DNA of 64,000 nt from Anabas testudineus (taxonomy: Eukaryota > Chordata > Actinopteri > Anabantiformes > Anabantidae). This document shows positions 11,317-22,620 of this stretch, one piece after another. Where the stretch lies: contig NC_046615.1 in the NCBI RefSeq assembly GCF_900324465.2, positions 22,268,331-22,332,330 on the forward strand, given 5' to 3'. Positions within the stretch are counted from its first letter, which is position 1. Every line of letters begins with the position of its first letter. The translations under genes and the position numbers were made by a program. Below the pieces are notes generated by a model. It was not told the origin of the DNA, made no database searches, and saw nothing but the letters and a program-made list of their open reading frames with translations.

Positions 11317-13380
11317 ATACAGTGCCTATAAAAACAATTCAACCCCTTGGGTGTTTTATCCTTTTATTGACATTAAATCAATCATGGTCAATAAAAAAAA
11401 AAAAAAAAAATCAGAAAAATACCTCATTGTCAAAGTGAAAACAGGTTTCTACAAAGTAATGTCAATAAAATTAAAATATATAACGTGAAATCCATGTTTG
11501 CATTAATATTCACCCCTTTTAAAATGGCTAAACTAATCCAACAGAGGTCCAGATGTCTGGTACTAGTAGCCCCACAATTAGTGAAATGGGGATCACCTGA
11601 ATGCAGTTAATGCGTCTCAAGTGATTGCAGTATAACGAAACTTGTGTCTGGATGGGCCAGTCTCTGGTTAATCAGTATTCCTGGTTACCATTACACCATG
11701 AAGACAAAAGAACACTCTGTTGGACTGTGGCTCAATCTACTTTTACAGCAAAAACCTTCTATGTGACAGCCAAGTCCTGTGTGCTGGTTTATGAAGGAAT
11801 AGGAGAAGAAGTTTCGGTCTCAAGTTATGTTTATTTTATCAATTAATAAAGTAAATGAGTATTAGAAATGAATAAATGAATAAAGCATACAGAGCTCTGG
11901 GTCTTGATCTTCCTATCCCTGACAAACAACAAGGTGTGTATCAGTTCACGAATTCTGACTCTCTATCTGTCCCTGACCCAGTCTTTTTCTACACAACAAT
12001 ACAATCATTTGCATAAACATTTGCACGTTCTCCATCCTGGTTGGTCCACACGTCTGACTCCCTCAACTTTCTCGTCCACCTCAGCGCTATCTGACTCCTT
12101 CACCTTCACCATCCTCCGTCATTGGTCCAACTGTTGCTCTCCCCTCTGTTGTTATCAGATTCCTTGTAGCTGTAGCCTTTTCATCCTCAGCTCTCGTTCC
12201 CAGTGATAAATCCTGGGCTCTGAAATCATAATAAAAAAGACACCTTGTGCCTCGGCCCCCCTCCATACCAAGTCACTCCCTTGCCTTGCAGCTTAATTGC
12301 AAACAGCTTTCTCATAACATTTATCATATTGTTATCAGTGATTTTCCGCATGGCGATCTTCTCTGGCCAACTCATTTGATGTGATCTAAGTGTTTCTCCA
12401 TTCCCTTACAGCATTTTAATGGTCAACGGTAAATTGCACCGTTGCATACATTTCATGTTCCTTGAGGTGGTCTACATTCTTTCCATTTCGCTATGGGTTT
12501 AATGGTTAATTGTAAATGGCGCCTGTGCATACAATCCTTGTCCCTTGATGGTTATTGTATATAACATTGTGCATTCCACTCTGGCCTCTAGGGTTAATAG
12601 TAAATAACACTTGTGCATATAACCCTTGTCTTATACGATCAGAGTGCCTACAGCATTCTGGTCTTTATGAAACATGCTATTCAACTATTAATATCATATG
12701 AGTACACTTTAAAGTATCAACTACTACTGCTGCTAAATGAGTACAAGCTAAAACATTGGCTAAGCATCACATCATATCATATATTTACAAGTCCCAGCAA
12801 CTCAAAGAACAGGTCATTGAAAAGCATTAGTCAGGGGATGGATACAAAAAAAAAAATCTCCAAGACACTGAACGTCCCATGGAGTGAAATCTATAATCAA
12901 GAAATGATAGGAATATAAAACTTGTAACTCTGCCTAGAACAGGCCGTCCACACAAACTGAGTGACTGTGCAAGAAGGAGACTCGTGAGAAAGGCCACTAA
13001 CGCAACGATGACTACTCTGAGGGAGTTACAAGCTTTAGCAACTGAGATAGGTGAGACTGTACATACAACAACCGTTGCCTGGGTTCTTTACCAGTCAAAG
13101 CTTTAGGGGAAAGTCACTGTTGAATAAAATTCATGTTAAAATCACAAATTGAGTTGTAGATATGTGAAAGACTCCATGGTCCAGCGGAAGAGGATTCTCT
13201 TGTCTGATGAGACCAAAATGGTGCTTTTTGTCCATCAGACAAGATGCTATGTTTGGCACACACCAAACACGGTGGTGGGAGCATTATGTTGTGGGGATGC
13301 TTCTCAGCCGTTGGCCCTGGAAGTCTTGCTGAAATAGTGGGTAAGATGATTACAGCAAAATATAGGACAATCCTGGAGCC
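11317..13380 (+). mobile_element. Tc1-like DNA transposon, split by a nested insertion, dead
   Basis: The left end is at about 11319 (CAGTGCCTATAAAA). The 5' region then reads as far as AGACAAAAGAACACTC at about 11702-11717. The matching continuation (AGCAACTCAAAGAACAGGTC) resumes at about 12797. Transposase pieces follow: the helix-turn-helix part (RTGRPHKLSD, TTLRELQALA, 12920-13060) and the catalytic part with LLSDETK at about 13197-13220 and WHTPN at about 13255. A truncated GGGSIMLWG-like stretch follows (13270-13340). Many frame breaks; the right inverted repeat was not found. Confidence 0.8.
11718..12796. mobile_element. Unclassified insertion inside the Tc1-like element, with a degenerate ~90-bp tandem repeat
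   Basis: About 1.08 kb separates two parts of the Tc1-like element that are contiguous in the usual family sequence, so this block arrived later. It contains three degenerate units beginning at about 12418, 12502 and 12593. Each has TAATGGTTAA-like sequence followed by GTAAAT and TGTGCATA and CCTTGTC. No coding frame or clear terminal repeat was seen; the family is unknown. Confidence 0.5.
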
Positions 13381-15780
13381 CTGGCATCATCAAAGATTGT
13401 AGCAACGAGTGAAAAATTAAAGAAGGCAGTGAACGCAATGGGCAGCAAAGACAAAGCACAATGACCACATGGCAGTTGAAACAGCAAAGAACAAAAGTGA
13501 AGACTGACAGCAGCAAAACAATCCAGCAGGAAGTGAAGGGTGAGGTTAGCTTAAAAAGTGTAGGCTGAGGAAATCAATGGGCTCCAGGTGAGAGTAGGTG
13601 GGTCTACTGAAAGGAGAGAATACAGAACAAAGACAAGGAAGGAGAAGGTGAGAGAGCGAGTGTCAGAGCTGGAACAGGTGAATGGAAACAGCTGAGTGCA
13701 TGGTGAGCAGAGAAATGATGACAGGAGACAGTATTACTACAACCATAAGTGACAAGGTGACACAAAATAAAGCAGTAAAACAGGAAGCAAGAACAAAAGA
13801 AAATGGAACCTAATCGACAGCTTCAGTAGATTTAACAGTATTTCCAACAATGAAAAAAAAAAAAAAAAAAAAACACACAACAGCAGAAGTAAACATAAGA
13901 GGGTTGGAGCTTTGGACCTGATTTAGCAGCTACAGGAAGCCGGTGCACAGATCTGAAAAGTGGTGACTTGTAACCCAGTCCATAAGACACTTTAGTAGTT
14001 AAGACGAGATATGACCAGAGCCTGCACAATGATTTGTGTTGCATAGTCTGAAAGGTAGGGTCTGATTCTTGATTTTGAATTCAGTACATCTGCATGCCCT
14101 CTAGACTAAGGAGATGTGGTCGGTAAAGCTCAGTTGATCATCAATGATCACCCCCTGGTTTCTTGCATACTAAGTGGGGACAATCATTGAAGACCCGACT
14201 GTTGATTCCGTCACAAATTAAAGGGAAAGGGACGAGGCAGGGATGAATAGAAACAGGATTTATTTTAGAAAAGTACACAAAAAGGGGAACTAAGGGGGGT
14301 GTCCCTACAAAAACAGGCAAAAACATGAAGACAAAGTAACAACATAAAACTACCAACATGGCGGGCACAAGAAACCAAAGAACAAAAGAAAACCACCAGA
14401 GTTCAGAGGGGCAAAGTTCAGAGGATCACACAGGTTGGGGAACAACAACGATCTGACAGCAGGGAAGGACTGAGGAGAGTTTTTGTAGGGACAGGGGAAC
14501 ACAGGTGAAGCTAATGTGCAATTAATTACTGGGACACAGGGAGAGAAGTGGCTGGTGGTCGGAGACCAGAGGGAGAGAGGAGGAAAACCCACAGTTGACA
14601 CAGGCTGAAACGGTGACAGATGCTGATCTTGTGTTGAACTAAATATCTTGCTAGAAACACAAGTTCTTTGGAGTTGAATATGCCTCTCTCTTATCCAAGC
14701 AGAGATGCCTAATGACAAAGTGAGACCAGAGTCATCTGGTGAAAAAGAGCAAAAGGTGTGTGTCTTTAGCATAGCAATGATAGTGATGACAAGCCATGCT
14801 ACTGGATAATGAAACCTAGGGATGTCGTATAGATGGAAAAAAAGCAGAGAAACAACAACTGAGCCCTGCGGCACACCAAGGGACAGTCAGTGAGAGTTAC
14901 ACGAAAGACTTAAGCCAGGTCAGAACAGTGATGCCCAAATCAGAGACTGCAAACAGCAGGATCTGGTGGTTCACAGTGTCACTTTTCAGCTCCTCCTGTC
15001 TGTCTGTCCCTCATTTCCTAGGTTGGTCCGTTTCCTGGTTGTTCTCCTCTCTGCCACATGACCTGCTGATTGCAGATTGACTACACCTGGTTTTCCAGGT
15101 TTCCAGATAGTCTCACATCAATCTGAGAGCAACACTATCCCGCTCTAACTTTGGACTGCCTCCTTATGACGGGCTCTGCCTGCCCTGGACCCTGCTTTTG
15201 CCCGGTACCGTGAGTTTCATCCCTCCTGATCTAGTCTCTCCCTCGTCTTCTCCCTGCTCGCAGTACTGGACCTGTATTCCCTCTGACCTGTCTCTTCCTG
15301 ATTCCTCTTACCAGACGTGTACTCCCTCCAACCAATCTTTACATGATCCTCCGGTGTTGTCAGGTTAATCCCTCCTGATCTGTTCTCTCCCTCGTTATCT
15401 CAGTATCTGACCTGTCCCTGCTACTATTCCCCTCTCTATTCCCCTGTTCTTTCTCAGTGTTGGATCTCCCTGTGAATGAACCAGTTTGGGATGGGACTTG
15501 TTTATATGCCCAGCTACCTGGAGGATTATGCCTACCTCATCTGGCCCTCTGATCGAGCCAGATACCTGTGGCCATTCCATCAGAGGCGTCAAACCCTCCA
15601 GGCCCCGGCTTCATCTTAAGCCCTGGCAGTTGCTCCTGCTCTGGTCATGGCGAATGCCACTCCTGATCCTGCTACACCTGTTCCTGTTACAGCCTGTCTG
15701 TGGTAGGATGACATTGTAGCGGCCACTCGCCTTCTCCTGTTTCCTTGGACAGTCCCTAAAACTAGCGATCGTGGTCTGAC
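13381..15780. other. Repeat-rich filler without recognisable genes
   Basis: Purine-rich then pyrimidine-rich sequence between the Tc1 remnant and the minisatellite. Stretches around 13900-14160 (CGGTGCACAGATCTGAAAAG, GTTGATCATCAATGATCACC) resemble decayed interspersed repeats, and the first matches wording in the LINE at about 44300. The block 14205-14640 looks like a separate insertion. The longest frame, on the minus strand (14350-14874), has no domain and is likely chance. Confidence 0.4.
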
Positions 15781-15789
15781 TTCTGCTCC

Positions 15790-16030
15790 TCTGCATTTGC
15801 CGACTCTCCAGTCACCATCTCTCCAGCTGGCTCTCCAGCTGGCTCTCTATTCATCGTCTCTCCAGCCGGCTCTCCAGTCACCAATCCTCCAGCTAGCTCT
15901 CCAGTCATTGGTTCTTCTGTCAGCTCTCCAGTCACCATCCCTCCAGCCGGCTCTCCAGCTGGCTCTCTATTCATCGTCTCTCCAGCCGGCTCTCCAGGCA
16001 CCAATCCTCCAGCTAGCTCTCCAGTTGCCA
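15790..16030. repeat. Minisatellite with a 120-bp higher-order unit
   Basis: Short CTCCAG(C/T)(T/C)GGCT units of about 15 bases are organised into a larger unit. The block GGCTCTCTATTCATCG recurs exactly 120 bases apart (about 15841 and 15961), with the same neighbours each time. Because 120 is a multiple of three, both strands stay open across it, which produces spurious frames rich in LQLAL or GEPAG. Confidence 0.8.
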
Positions 16031-16429
16031 CCGCTGAGCTTATCTCTTCTGGTCTACTTCCTCTTCTGATTCCTTAACACTACAACGCATCTGGCTTCTG
16101 ACTCATCTCACAGTTTGTCCTGGTCTGCTACTCACTGTGCTACTATCACTCCGACCATCATTCTCCTCTCCTAGGTCACCTCACCTACTCGACGCCCTCT
16201 CCCTCCTGCTGGAGCCCAGCGGAAATCATTCTCATCATTACTTGCATCTTTATTGGTAATAAAAACCTTTAAATCTATTCTTGTCTCTGTCTGTCTCTGG
16301 CAGTGGAGTCTTTCCTCAGACTCGTGACACACAGTGTCAAAGGCTGCAGTTTAAACAGTGAAGCCTTCTCCTCCTCCATAGACCACCAATCACACAGGGT
16401 AAACTAGATTCTCTACACATAGCTCCACA
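16031..16429. other. No gene seen; probable repeat end
   Basis: Pyrimidine-rich sequence with an AATAAAAACC signal at about 16257-16266, followed by a TCTGTCTCTGGC stretch and TCGTGACAC. This could be the 3' end of a retroelement, but no family could be named. Confidence 0.3.
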
Positions 16430-16540
16430 CATTTACATTTAGTTGTTTGGCAGACGCTTTTATCCAAAGTGACTTATAAGTGAGGTACAATGCAAGCAAA
16501 ATATCTAGAACACTGAGATAAACTTTAAAGTCAAGTGCTC
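16430..16540 (-). mobile_element. LINE 3'-end fragment (same family as 43849-44345)
   Basis: On the minus strand it reads ...ATATTTTGCTTGCATTGTACCTCACTTATAAG, then GGATAAAAGCGTCTGCC and AAATGTAAATG. The same order of blocks (GTACCTCACTTGTAAG, then the AAAGC.TCTGC tail) occurs at the 3' end of the longer LINE copy in the ATPase intron. The head of a SINE is absent, so this is a LINE end and not a SINE. Confidence 0.65.
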
Positions 16541-16886
16541 TAGGAAAAACGATTAATTGCAAGATTTATTTATTTTATTATTTTTTTTAAAGATTTAATT
16601 GATTTAATTGTTTTTTGTTTTTTTTGGCTGTGCTTTTGTCATAAATCTAACCATGAAATCTAACTGTGATTAGCAATTATCAATAAAATAATGAAGTAAC
16701 AAACAAATGGAGATGATCAAAATTTATTGATTCAAATTAAACAAAAACAATAACTCATGCTTCTTTGGTGGGACTGTTTTTACTCAACAGGATAATTAAT
16801 AATCTGCATAGTTTAAATTCATCATAATGAAGTTTCATGATGTTTAAACCACAGATGTCTGTCAGGTCCCAGAACCTTCAGTGTAG

Positions 16887-18787
16887 CTACTTTGAGCAGT
16901 ACAGCAGGTTGATGCGGTCGATGTCGTTCTGGCTCATCTGTGTGGCCGTGCCAAAGACAGCGTTGCTGTTGGGAATAGCCACCATGGTGGGGCTGACGTT
17001 GTCCTTGGAGAAAGCCAGTCTGCAGGGAACAGGCCGAGACAGTGATTTTAATTTGTACTTGAGGTCAACTGGTGATCGTATATAGAAGACAGAGCTGCAG
17101 AAAGTACCAAACACTATTAGAGTCCAGCTATGGAGCTGGTGGGTTTCATAGATGTACTGACCTGCCGTAGTGCATGACAGAGTTGTAGTCATAAGGAGTT
17201 CCCAGATTCAGAGTGTTGATCTTGTCAAAGTTGTATTCTTCACCTGTAGTAGAGGAAAATTATATCGCGTTGGGAGTCATCAAAATGGATTCACAGTGTC
17301 ACAAGTAGATAAAAATTCAGTTGATAAGAAACAATTAAGTCAAATTCTGTCTCAATTAAAAAATACACCAATGAAATCAACTGAAGTGAAAAGCAGTGAT
17401 CACAGCATCCTACCAGGGATGACGTTCTGCAGCAGGATCTTGATGTGCTGGTCTCTGTCGGAGCGGCACTGCTCATGGTTGAAGCCCAGGGCGTGGATCA
17501 GCTCATGTTGGACCGTTCCAAAATAAATGCAGCCCTCACTTTTCAGAGACACCGTCTGTACATTTCCCTGACGACCCACAAGGGAGTAGCATCTGTACAG
17601 ATGTAGGAGAACACAGGAAGTCCCACATCACACTGAGAACGCTTCATTCTTCTACAGCATCACTGAACTAAACACTGAACTCGATCTAAAGAGAACTGAG
17701 TGAAAACAACAGCAGAACCTGAACCAATGGAGCAAAGTTCAGCTTTGGCTCTGTAAGTTCCTGCAGTGGAAAAGCTGCAGAACAGGACTTAGAGTTGTCA
17801 CTGATACAGGAGAATAAATGTCTGTGTTACAAACCCATCCAGAGACTTTATGTTGATGTAGTCTGTCTGGGTGGTGCGGGGGATGAAGCGAATACAGGTG
17901 GAGGCGGAGAAGGAGTTGATGGCTGTTGTAATGACACTGAGCTGCTGAGAAGCTGAAGGTGGAAACACAAAGAGGAAAATCACATTAACGTCAAATAAAA
18001 ACTATAAGAACAAAGTTTTTTATTTTCTTTCTGTTTAAAAACCTTTGATAAATAATCATGTGTTAGTCTGAATCTACTAAGTTGTTTAAATCGTGGCTTT
18101 GTTAGAGACGACTATGGTGAAGTGATCTGCATTTGGTGCAGAGTCATGAAGCTTCTTACTGTAGCTGTTAGCGATCACATAGGGAATGTAAACTTTGCCA
18201 TCGGAAGATTTAGGCCACTTGCATCCAGTCTGGACACAGGGGTCAGCGTTCCTGTTGATGGGCACAGCGATGTCACCTTGTATCTGGAAACCATCTTGGT
18301 AAAGACCTGCAGAGAGTTTGTGGAAACAGCAGAGACACCAAAGATAATCAGAAGTTCCAACATGCGTTTTCTACACAAACACTGGTTCTGTATGGAAATG
18401 ATTAGTGAAGGTAACAACAACCCAGTGACTCAATTTAAACAAGTCTCTGTATTTGTTTATTTCTCTAAATAAATGTGATGTCTGCATTTGTCTCACTGAT
18501 ATTTCTGTTGACTTTCTCCAGCTGCTCTGCCACCGTCAGGATTCCTTCATCTTCTATGTCGTCGTCTCCACTTTCTCTCCTCACAACCTGCACACAGAAA
18601 AGTCCCAGAGTTTCTGTTTGTCATCGACACAGATACTGAGAATATCAAAAAGGAAAGGTCAGAACTTTAAACCTGGACACATGAAGAGCTGAGTGAAGAC
18701 CTCAGCTGTGAGACTCACCATGGCCTCAGTCCAGGCTGAGACTGCAAACAGGACCAGGAGACCCAGGATGCACTTGATCGCTGCCAT
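16887..18787 (-). CDS. Astacin metalloprotease copy C (six-cysteine type, nephrosin-like)
   Basis: Intact 272-aa reading from exons 18719-18787, 18497-18587, 18160-18306, 17835-17952, 17414-17592, 17162-17243 and 16887-17019; all lengths and phases match copies D and E. It has a signal peptide and acidic propeptide, then the GDIAVP switch and paired N-terminal Cys (DPC, GCKW). The zinc motif and Met-turn are intact. Exon 5 starts GCYSLVGRQG, and exon 6 starts with EEYNFDK instead of MAYNFNK. It ends LLYCSK. The 5' UTR intron has its donor in GCTAAAG/GTAAGTGAG and a polyadenylation signal lies near 16723-16728. It is head-to-head with copy D. Secreted protease of probable immune or hatching-type role; nephrosin-like is the best guess. 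Confidence 0.9.
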
Positions 18788-18957
18788 GTTACTGAACAAC
18801 TATCAGTCTGAAACAGAACACAGGTCAGAACCATGCAGCAGCATTACTGTAGTTTGAGGAGTATTAGGAGCAGCAGCACTACTCACTTACCTTTAGCTCT
18901 TCACTTCAGGTAGGAGAGGAGGAACTGTGATGCTCTGTGAAGGATCTGCTCATCCTC

Positions 18958-18964
18958 TTTTATA
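18958..18964 (-). promoter_or_regulatory. TATA box of astacin copy C
   Basis: TATAAAA on the minus strand within the conserved promoter block shared with copies B, D and E, upstream of the 5' UTR exon. Confidence 0.75.
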
Positions 18965-19109
18965 GCAGAGCCTGCAGAGGTCCACCTGTTAGCAGAACAT
19001 ACAGAGGATTAGCTCAGTAACACTGGAGCAAACCATGAGTTTTACTTCCTTATTGTCAGCTCTCTGTCCCCACTGTCCACCCTCAACTCATACATGCTCG
19101 TACTAATCC

Positions 19110-19850
19110 AGGAAAACAAGGGAGGTGGTAAAATGTAGTATTTGAAGTGTTTGGTGTTTCTACTGAGAGATCAAACTGGTTTGAGACAAAATATTCAGAC
19201 TATTGGAAAATTAGATTCACTACATTAGGGGATGATTTTGAAAATGTTTCATTGGTTAAAATTCACAGACATATTTTCAAATCAAATATACATAATTATA
19301 ATCATATATATTATAATTATAATTATATTATATAATAATTAATATTATTAAAAAGTTAATTTTGTTTTATTTTCTTTTGTTACAATTATTGTCACTGTTA
19401 ATAATTTAGTATGTTTTGCTGACTATACTGTTGTACTTTTACTTTTTAACAATTAACTCTGATTATCCTACTTTTACACTAGTAAGGGTTGGTAAAACTT
19501 CCTTCACCACTGACAGTGTGATTATTCATATTAACAACAAAATCACAAGAAATAGAAACAATAAAACTGAATTAACAAAGGTTTTAAATTAAGAATTGTT
19601 TTACTTTCTCTTCTTTAGGGTCTATTGACCATCCACAACTGATGATGCTGCATTTGTCTTTCCTTTACCTGCAAATACTTCTGCTGTTACAACCACAGTG
19701 TAAGTATCGACTTTATCATGACAACAAACAAGTCTCAATACAAAAAATCTGCATAAAAAAAAACGTCATCATAATGAATCCATGCTGAGAGGAAATCTTC
19801 TGTGAATTCAGTTTTGTACTTTGTCTTTTACTAATTATTAGTGAGATTAG
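19110..19850. other. Spacer between head-to-head astacin copies C and D
   Basis: AT-rich, gene-free centre of palindrome 2, closely matching 7796-8524. Small differences (single-base changes and short indels) show it was copied with the gene pair. Confidence 0.6.
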
Positions 19851-19988
19851 TACGAGCATGTATGAGTTGAGGGTGGACAGTGTGGACAGAGAGCTGACAA
19901 TAAGGAAGTAAACATCATGGTTTGCTCCAGTGTTACTGAGCTAATCCTCTGTATGTTCTGCTAACAGGTGGACCTCTGCAGGCTCTGC

Positions 19989-19995
19989 TATAAAA
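19989..19995 (+). promoter_or_regulatory. TATA box of astacin copy D
   Basis: TATAAAA in GGCTCTGCTATAAAAGAGG, as in copies B and E. Confidence 0.8.
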
Positions 19996-20165
19996 GAGGA
20001 TGAGCAGATCCTTCACAGAGCATCACAGTTCCTCCTCTCCTACCTGAAGTGAAGAGCTAAAGGTAAGTGAGTAGTGCTGCTGCTCCTAATGCTCCTCAAA
20101 CTACAGTAATGCTGCTGCATGGTTCTGACCTGTGTTCTGTTTCAGACTGATAGTTGTTCAGTAAC

Positions 20166-21885
20166 ATGGCAGCGATCAAGTGCATCCTGGGTCTCCTGGT
20201 CCTGTTTGCAGTCTCAGCCTGGACTGAGGCCATGGTGAGTCTCACAGCTGAGGTCTTCACTCAGGTCTTCATGTGTCCAGGTTTAAAGTTCTGACCTTTC
20301 CTTTTTGATATTCTCAGTATCTGTGTCGATGACAAACAGAAACTCTGGGACTTTTCTGTGTGCAGGTTGTGAGGAGAGAAAGTGGAGACGACGACATAGA
20401 AGATGAAGGAATCCTGACGGTGGCAGAGCAGCTGGAGAAAGTCAACAGAAATATCAGTGAGACACATTCAGACATCACATTTATTTAGAGAAATAAACAA
20501 ATACAGAGACTTGTTCAAATTAATTTATAGAACATGTAACACTTCAGCTCTAATACTTTAAGTTGTACCTATAATTGTAACTTCTGATTATCTTTGGTGT
20601 CTCTGCTGTTTCCACAAACTCTCTGCAGGTCTTTACCAAGATGGTTTCCAGATACAAGGTGACATCGCTGTGCCCATCAACAGGAACGCTGACCCCTGTG
20701 TCCAGAGAGGATGCAAGTGGCCTAAATCCTCCGATGGCAAAGTTTACATTCCTTATGTGATCGCTAACAGCTACAGTAAGAAGCTTCATGACTCTGCACC
20801 AAATGCAGATCACTTCACCATAGTCGTCTCCAATAAAGCACAAAATATGTGTTCTTATAGTTTTTATTTGACGTTAATGTGATTTTCCTCTTTATGTTTC
20901 CACCTTCAGCTTCTCAGCAGCTCAGAGTCATTACAACAGCCATCAACTCCTTCTCTGCCTCCACCTGTATTCGCTTCATCCCCCGCACCACCCAGACAGA
21001 CTACATCAACATAAAGTCTCTGGATGGGTTTGTAACACAGACATTTATTCTCCTGTATCAGTGACAACTCTAAGTCCTGTTCTGCAGCTTTTCCACTGCA
21101 GGAACTTACAGAGCCAAAGCTGAACTTTGCTCCATTGGTTCAGGTTCTGCTGTTGTTTTCAACCAGTTCTCTTCAGATCCAAGTTCAGTGTTTAGTTCAG
21201 TGATGCTGTAGAAGAATGAAGCGTTCTCAGTGTGATGTGGGACTTCCTGTGTTCTTCTACATCTGTGCAGATGCTACTCATATGTGGGTCGTCAGGGAAA
21301 TGTACAGACAGTGTCTCTGAAAAGTCAGGGCTGCATTTATTTTGGAACGGTCCAACATGAGCTGATCCACGCCCTGGGCTTCAACCATGAGCAGTGCCGC
21401 TCCGACAGAGACCAGCACATCAAGATCCTGCTGCAGAACGTCATCCCTGGTAGGATGCTGCGATCACGTCTCCTCACTACAGTTGATTTCATTGGTCTAT
21501 GTTGAATTTGTCTATTTTTATTATAATACTCTAATGTAGTAGTTTTTCCTCTACTGCAGGTATGGCATACAACTTTGACAAAATCAACACTCTGAACCAG
21601 GGAACTCCTTATGACTACAACTCTGTCATGCACTACGGCAGGTCAGTACATCTATGAAATCCACCAGCTCCATAGCTGGACTCTAATAGTGTTTGGTATT
21701 TTCTTCAACTAAAGTACAATTTAAAATCACTGTCTCTGTCTTTTCACTGCAGACTGGCTTTCTCCAAGGACAACGTCAGCCCCACCATGGTGGCTATTCC
21801 CAACAGCAACGCTGTCTTTGGCACGGCCACACAAATGAGCCAGAACGACATCGACCGCATCAACCTGCTGTACTGCTCAAAGTAG
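20166..21885 (+). CDS. Astacin metalloprotease copy D (six-cysteine type, nephrosin-like)
   Basis: Intact 272-aa reading from exons 20166-20234, 20366-20456, 20629-20775, 20910-21027, 21271-21449, 21560-21641 and 21753-21885. Signal peptide, propeptide with the Asp switch, zinc motif HELIHALGFNHEQCRSDRD and Met-turn SVMHYGR are all present; it ends LLYCSK. The second early Cys block reads VQRGCKWPKSSDG, shared with copy E and different from B (VQTGCKWPKSCDG). Intron 6 is shorter than in A-C by an internal deletion, and the 3' flank diverges soon after the stop; AATAAA is at about 21926. Same family and role as copies B, C and E. Confidence 0.9.
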
Positions 21886-21959
21886 TCACACTGAAATTTG
21901 AAGCATGAATTTCTTTTTTTAATTTAATAAATACATTTCGATCATCTCCAAATTGTTTG

Positions 21960-22270
21960 TTGCCTCAATATTTTAAGTAACCTTTAATCGTTTAGATTTG
22001 CAATAACATAAACACATATATATTAAACATATAAATAACAATTCACAGCATTAATTCAATTGCCATTGGTCCCTCATTAACAGTGTTCTTGCCAGCTCTG
22101 ACACCAAATTTCCGTTCTCTCTTTGACCTCAGAAACCTTTTAGATATTTTATGTGTTAGTTTTTAATTTTTTTTGTCTAGTGTCAATATTATTGTGTATT
22201 TTCTCAATAGTGCTGTTATTTCTTTTTTTCCCCATTGGTTGCACCGTACATCTATGACGTATTCACTGCA
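21960..22270. other. AT-rich intergenic sequence, nothing recognised
   Basis: No frame, repeat family or RNA gene could be recognised between the 3' end of copy D and the Tc1 remnant. Confidence 0.5.
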
Positions 22271-22299
22271 CTTTACTTTTTGCACTTTTTGATAATTTT

Positions 22300-22620
22300 T
22301 TGGAGTCCACCTGTGGAAAATGCAGTTCATGGGACATGATTTGGAAAGGCATACACCTGTCCTTGTTAGGTTCCACAGTTAACACTGCATGCTAGAGCAC
22401 AAACTGAAAGATGATGGGGGGGGGGGGGGAATTGTCTGTAGACGCAATTGTACTTAGGCAGAGATCTGGGGAAGAGAACAGAACATTTCTGCAGCATTGA
22501 AGGTCCATATGAAAAAAGTGGACTCTATCTTCCGTAGATGGAAGAAGATTGGAACCAGCAGGACTCCTCATAGAGCGGGCCGTCTGGCCAAACTGAGCAG
22601 AAGACATCGAAGCTTAGCTT
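22300..22620 (+). mobile_element. Tc1-like DNA transposon fragment (second family)
   Basis: It reads like the 5' part of a fish Tc1 element: CATGGGACATGATTTGGAAA, GGTTCCACAGTTAACACTGC, AGATCTGGGGAAG and TTTCTGCAGCATTGAAGGTC. It then gives WKKIGTSRTPHRAGRLAKLS, the DNA-binding part of a transposase. A G13 run (about 22417-22429) interrupts it. It is truncated before the catalytic domain. Confidence 0.75.

Larger units (their letters stand above)
16700..21950. repeat. Large palindrome 2: inverted duplication holding astacin copies C and D
   Basis: Same plan as palindrome 1. The left arm carries copy C on the minus strand (to about 19110), the spacer is 19110-19850, and the right arm carries copy D on the plus strand. 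The start codons of B and D are 11,321 bases apart and those of A and C 11,317 bases apart. The whole pair was therefore duplicated as a unit in direct orientation. Confidence 0.88.

Noticed and set aside
14350-14874. 174-codon open frame on the minus strand
   Set aside because: Composition is low-complexity Ser/Pro/Phe with no domain, no splice context and a repeat-rich setting; it looks like chance readthrough.
15762-16069. Overlapping frames rich in LQLAL (+) and GEPAG (-)
   Set aside because: Both come from the 120-bp minisatellite, whose length is a multiple of three.
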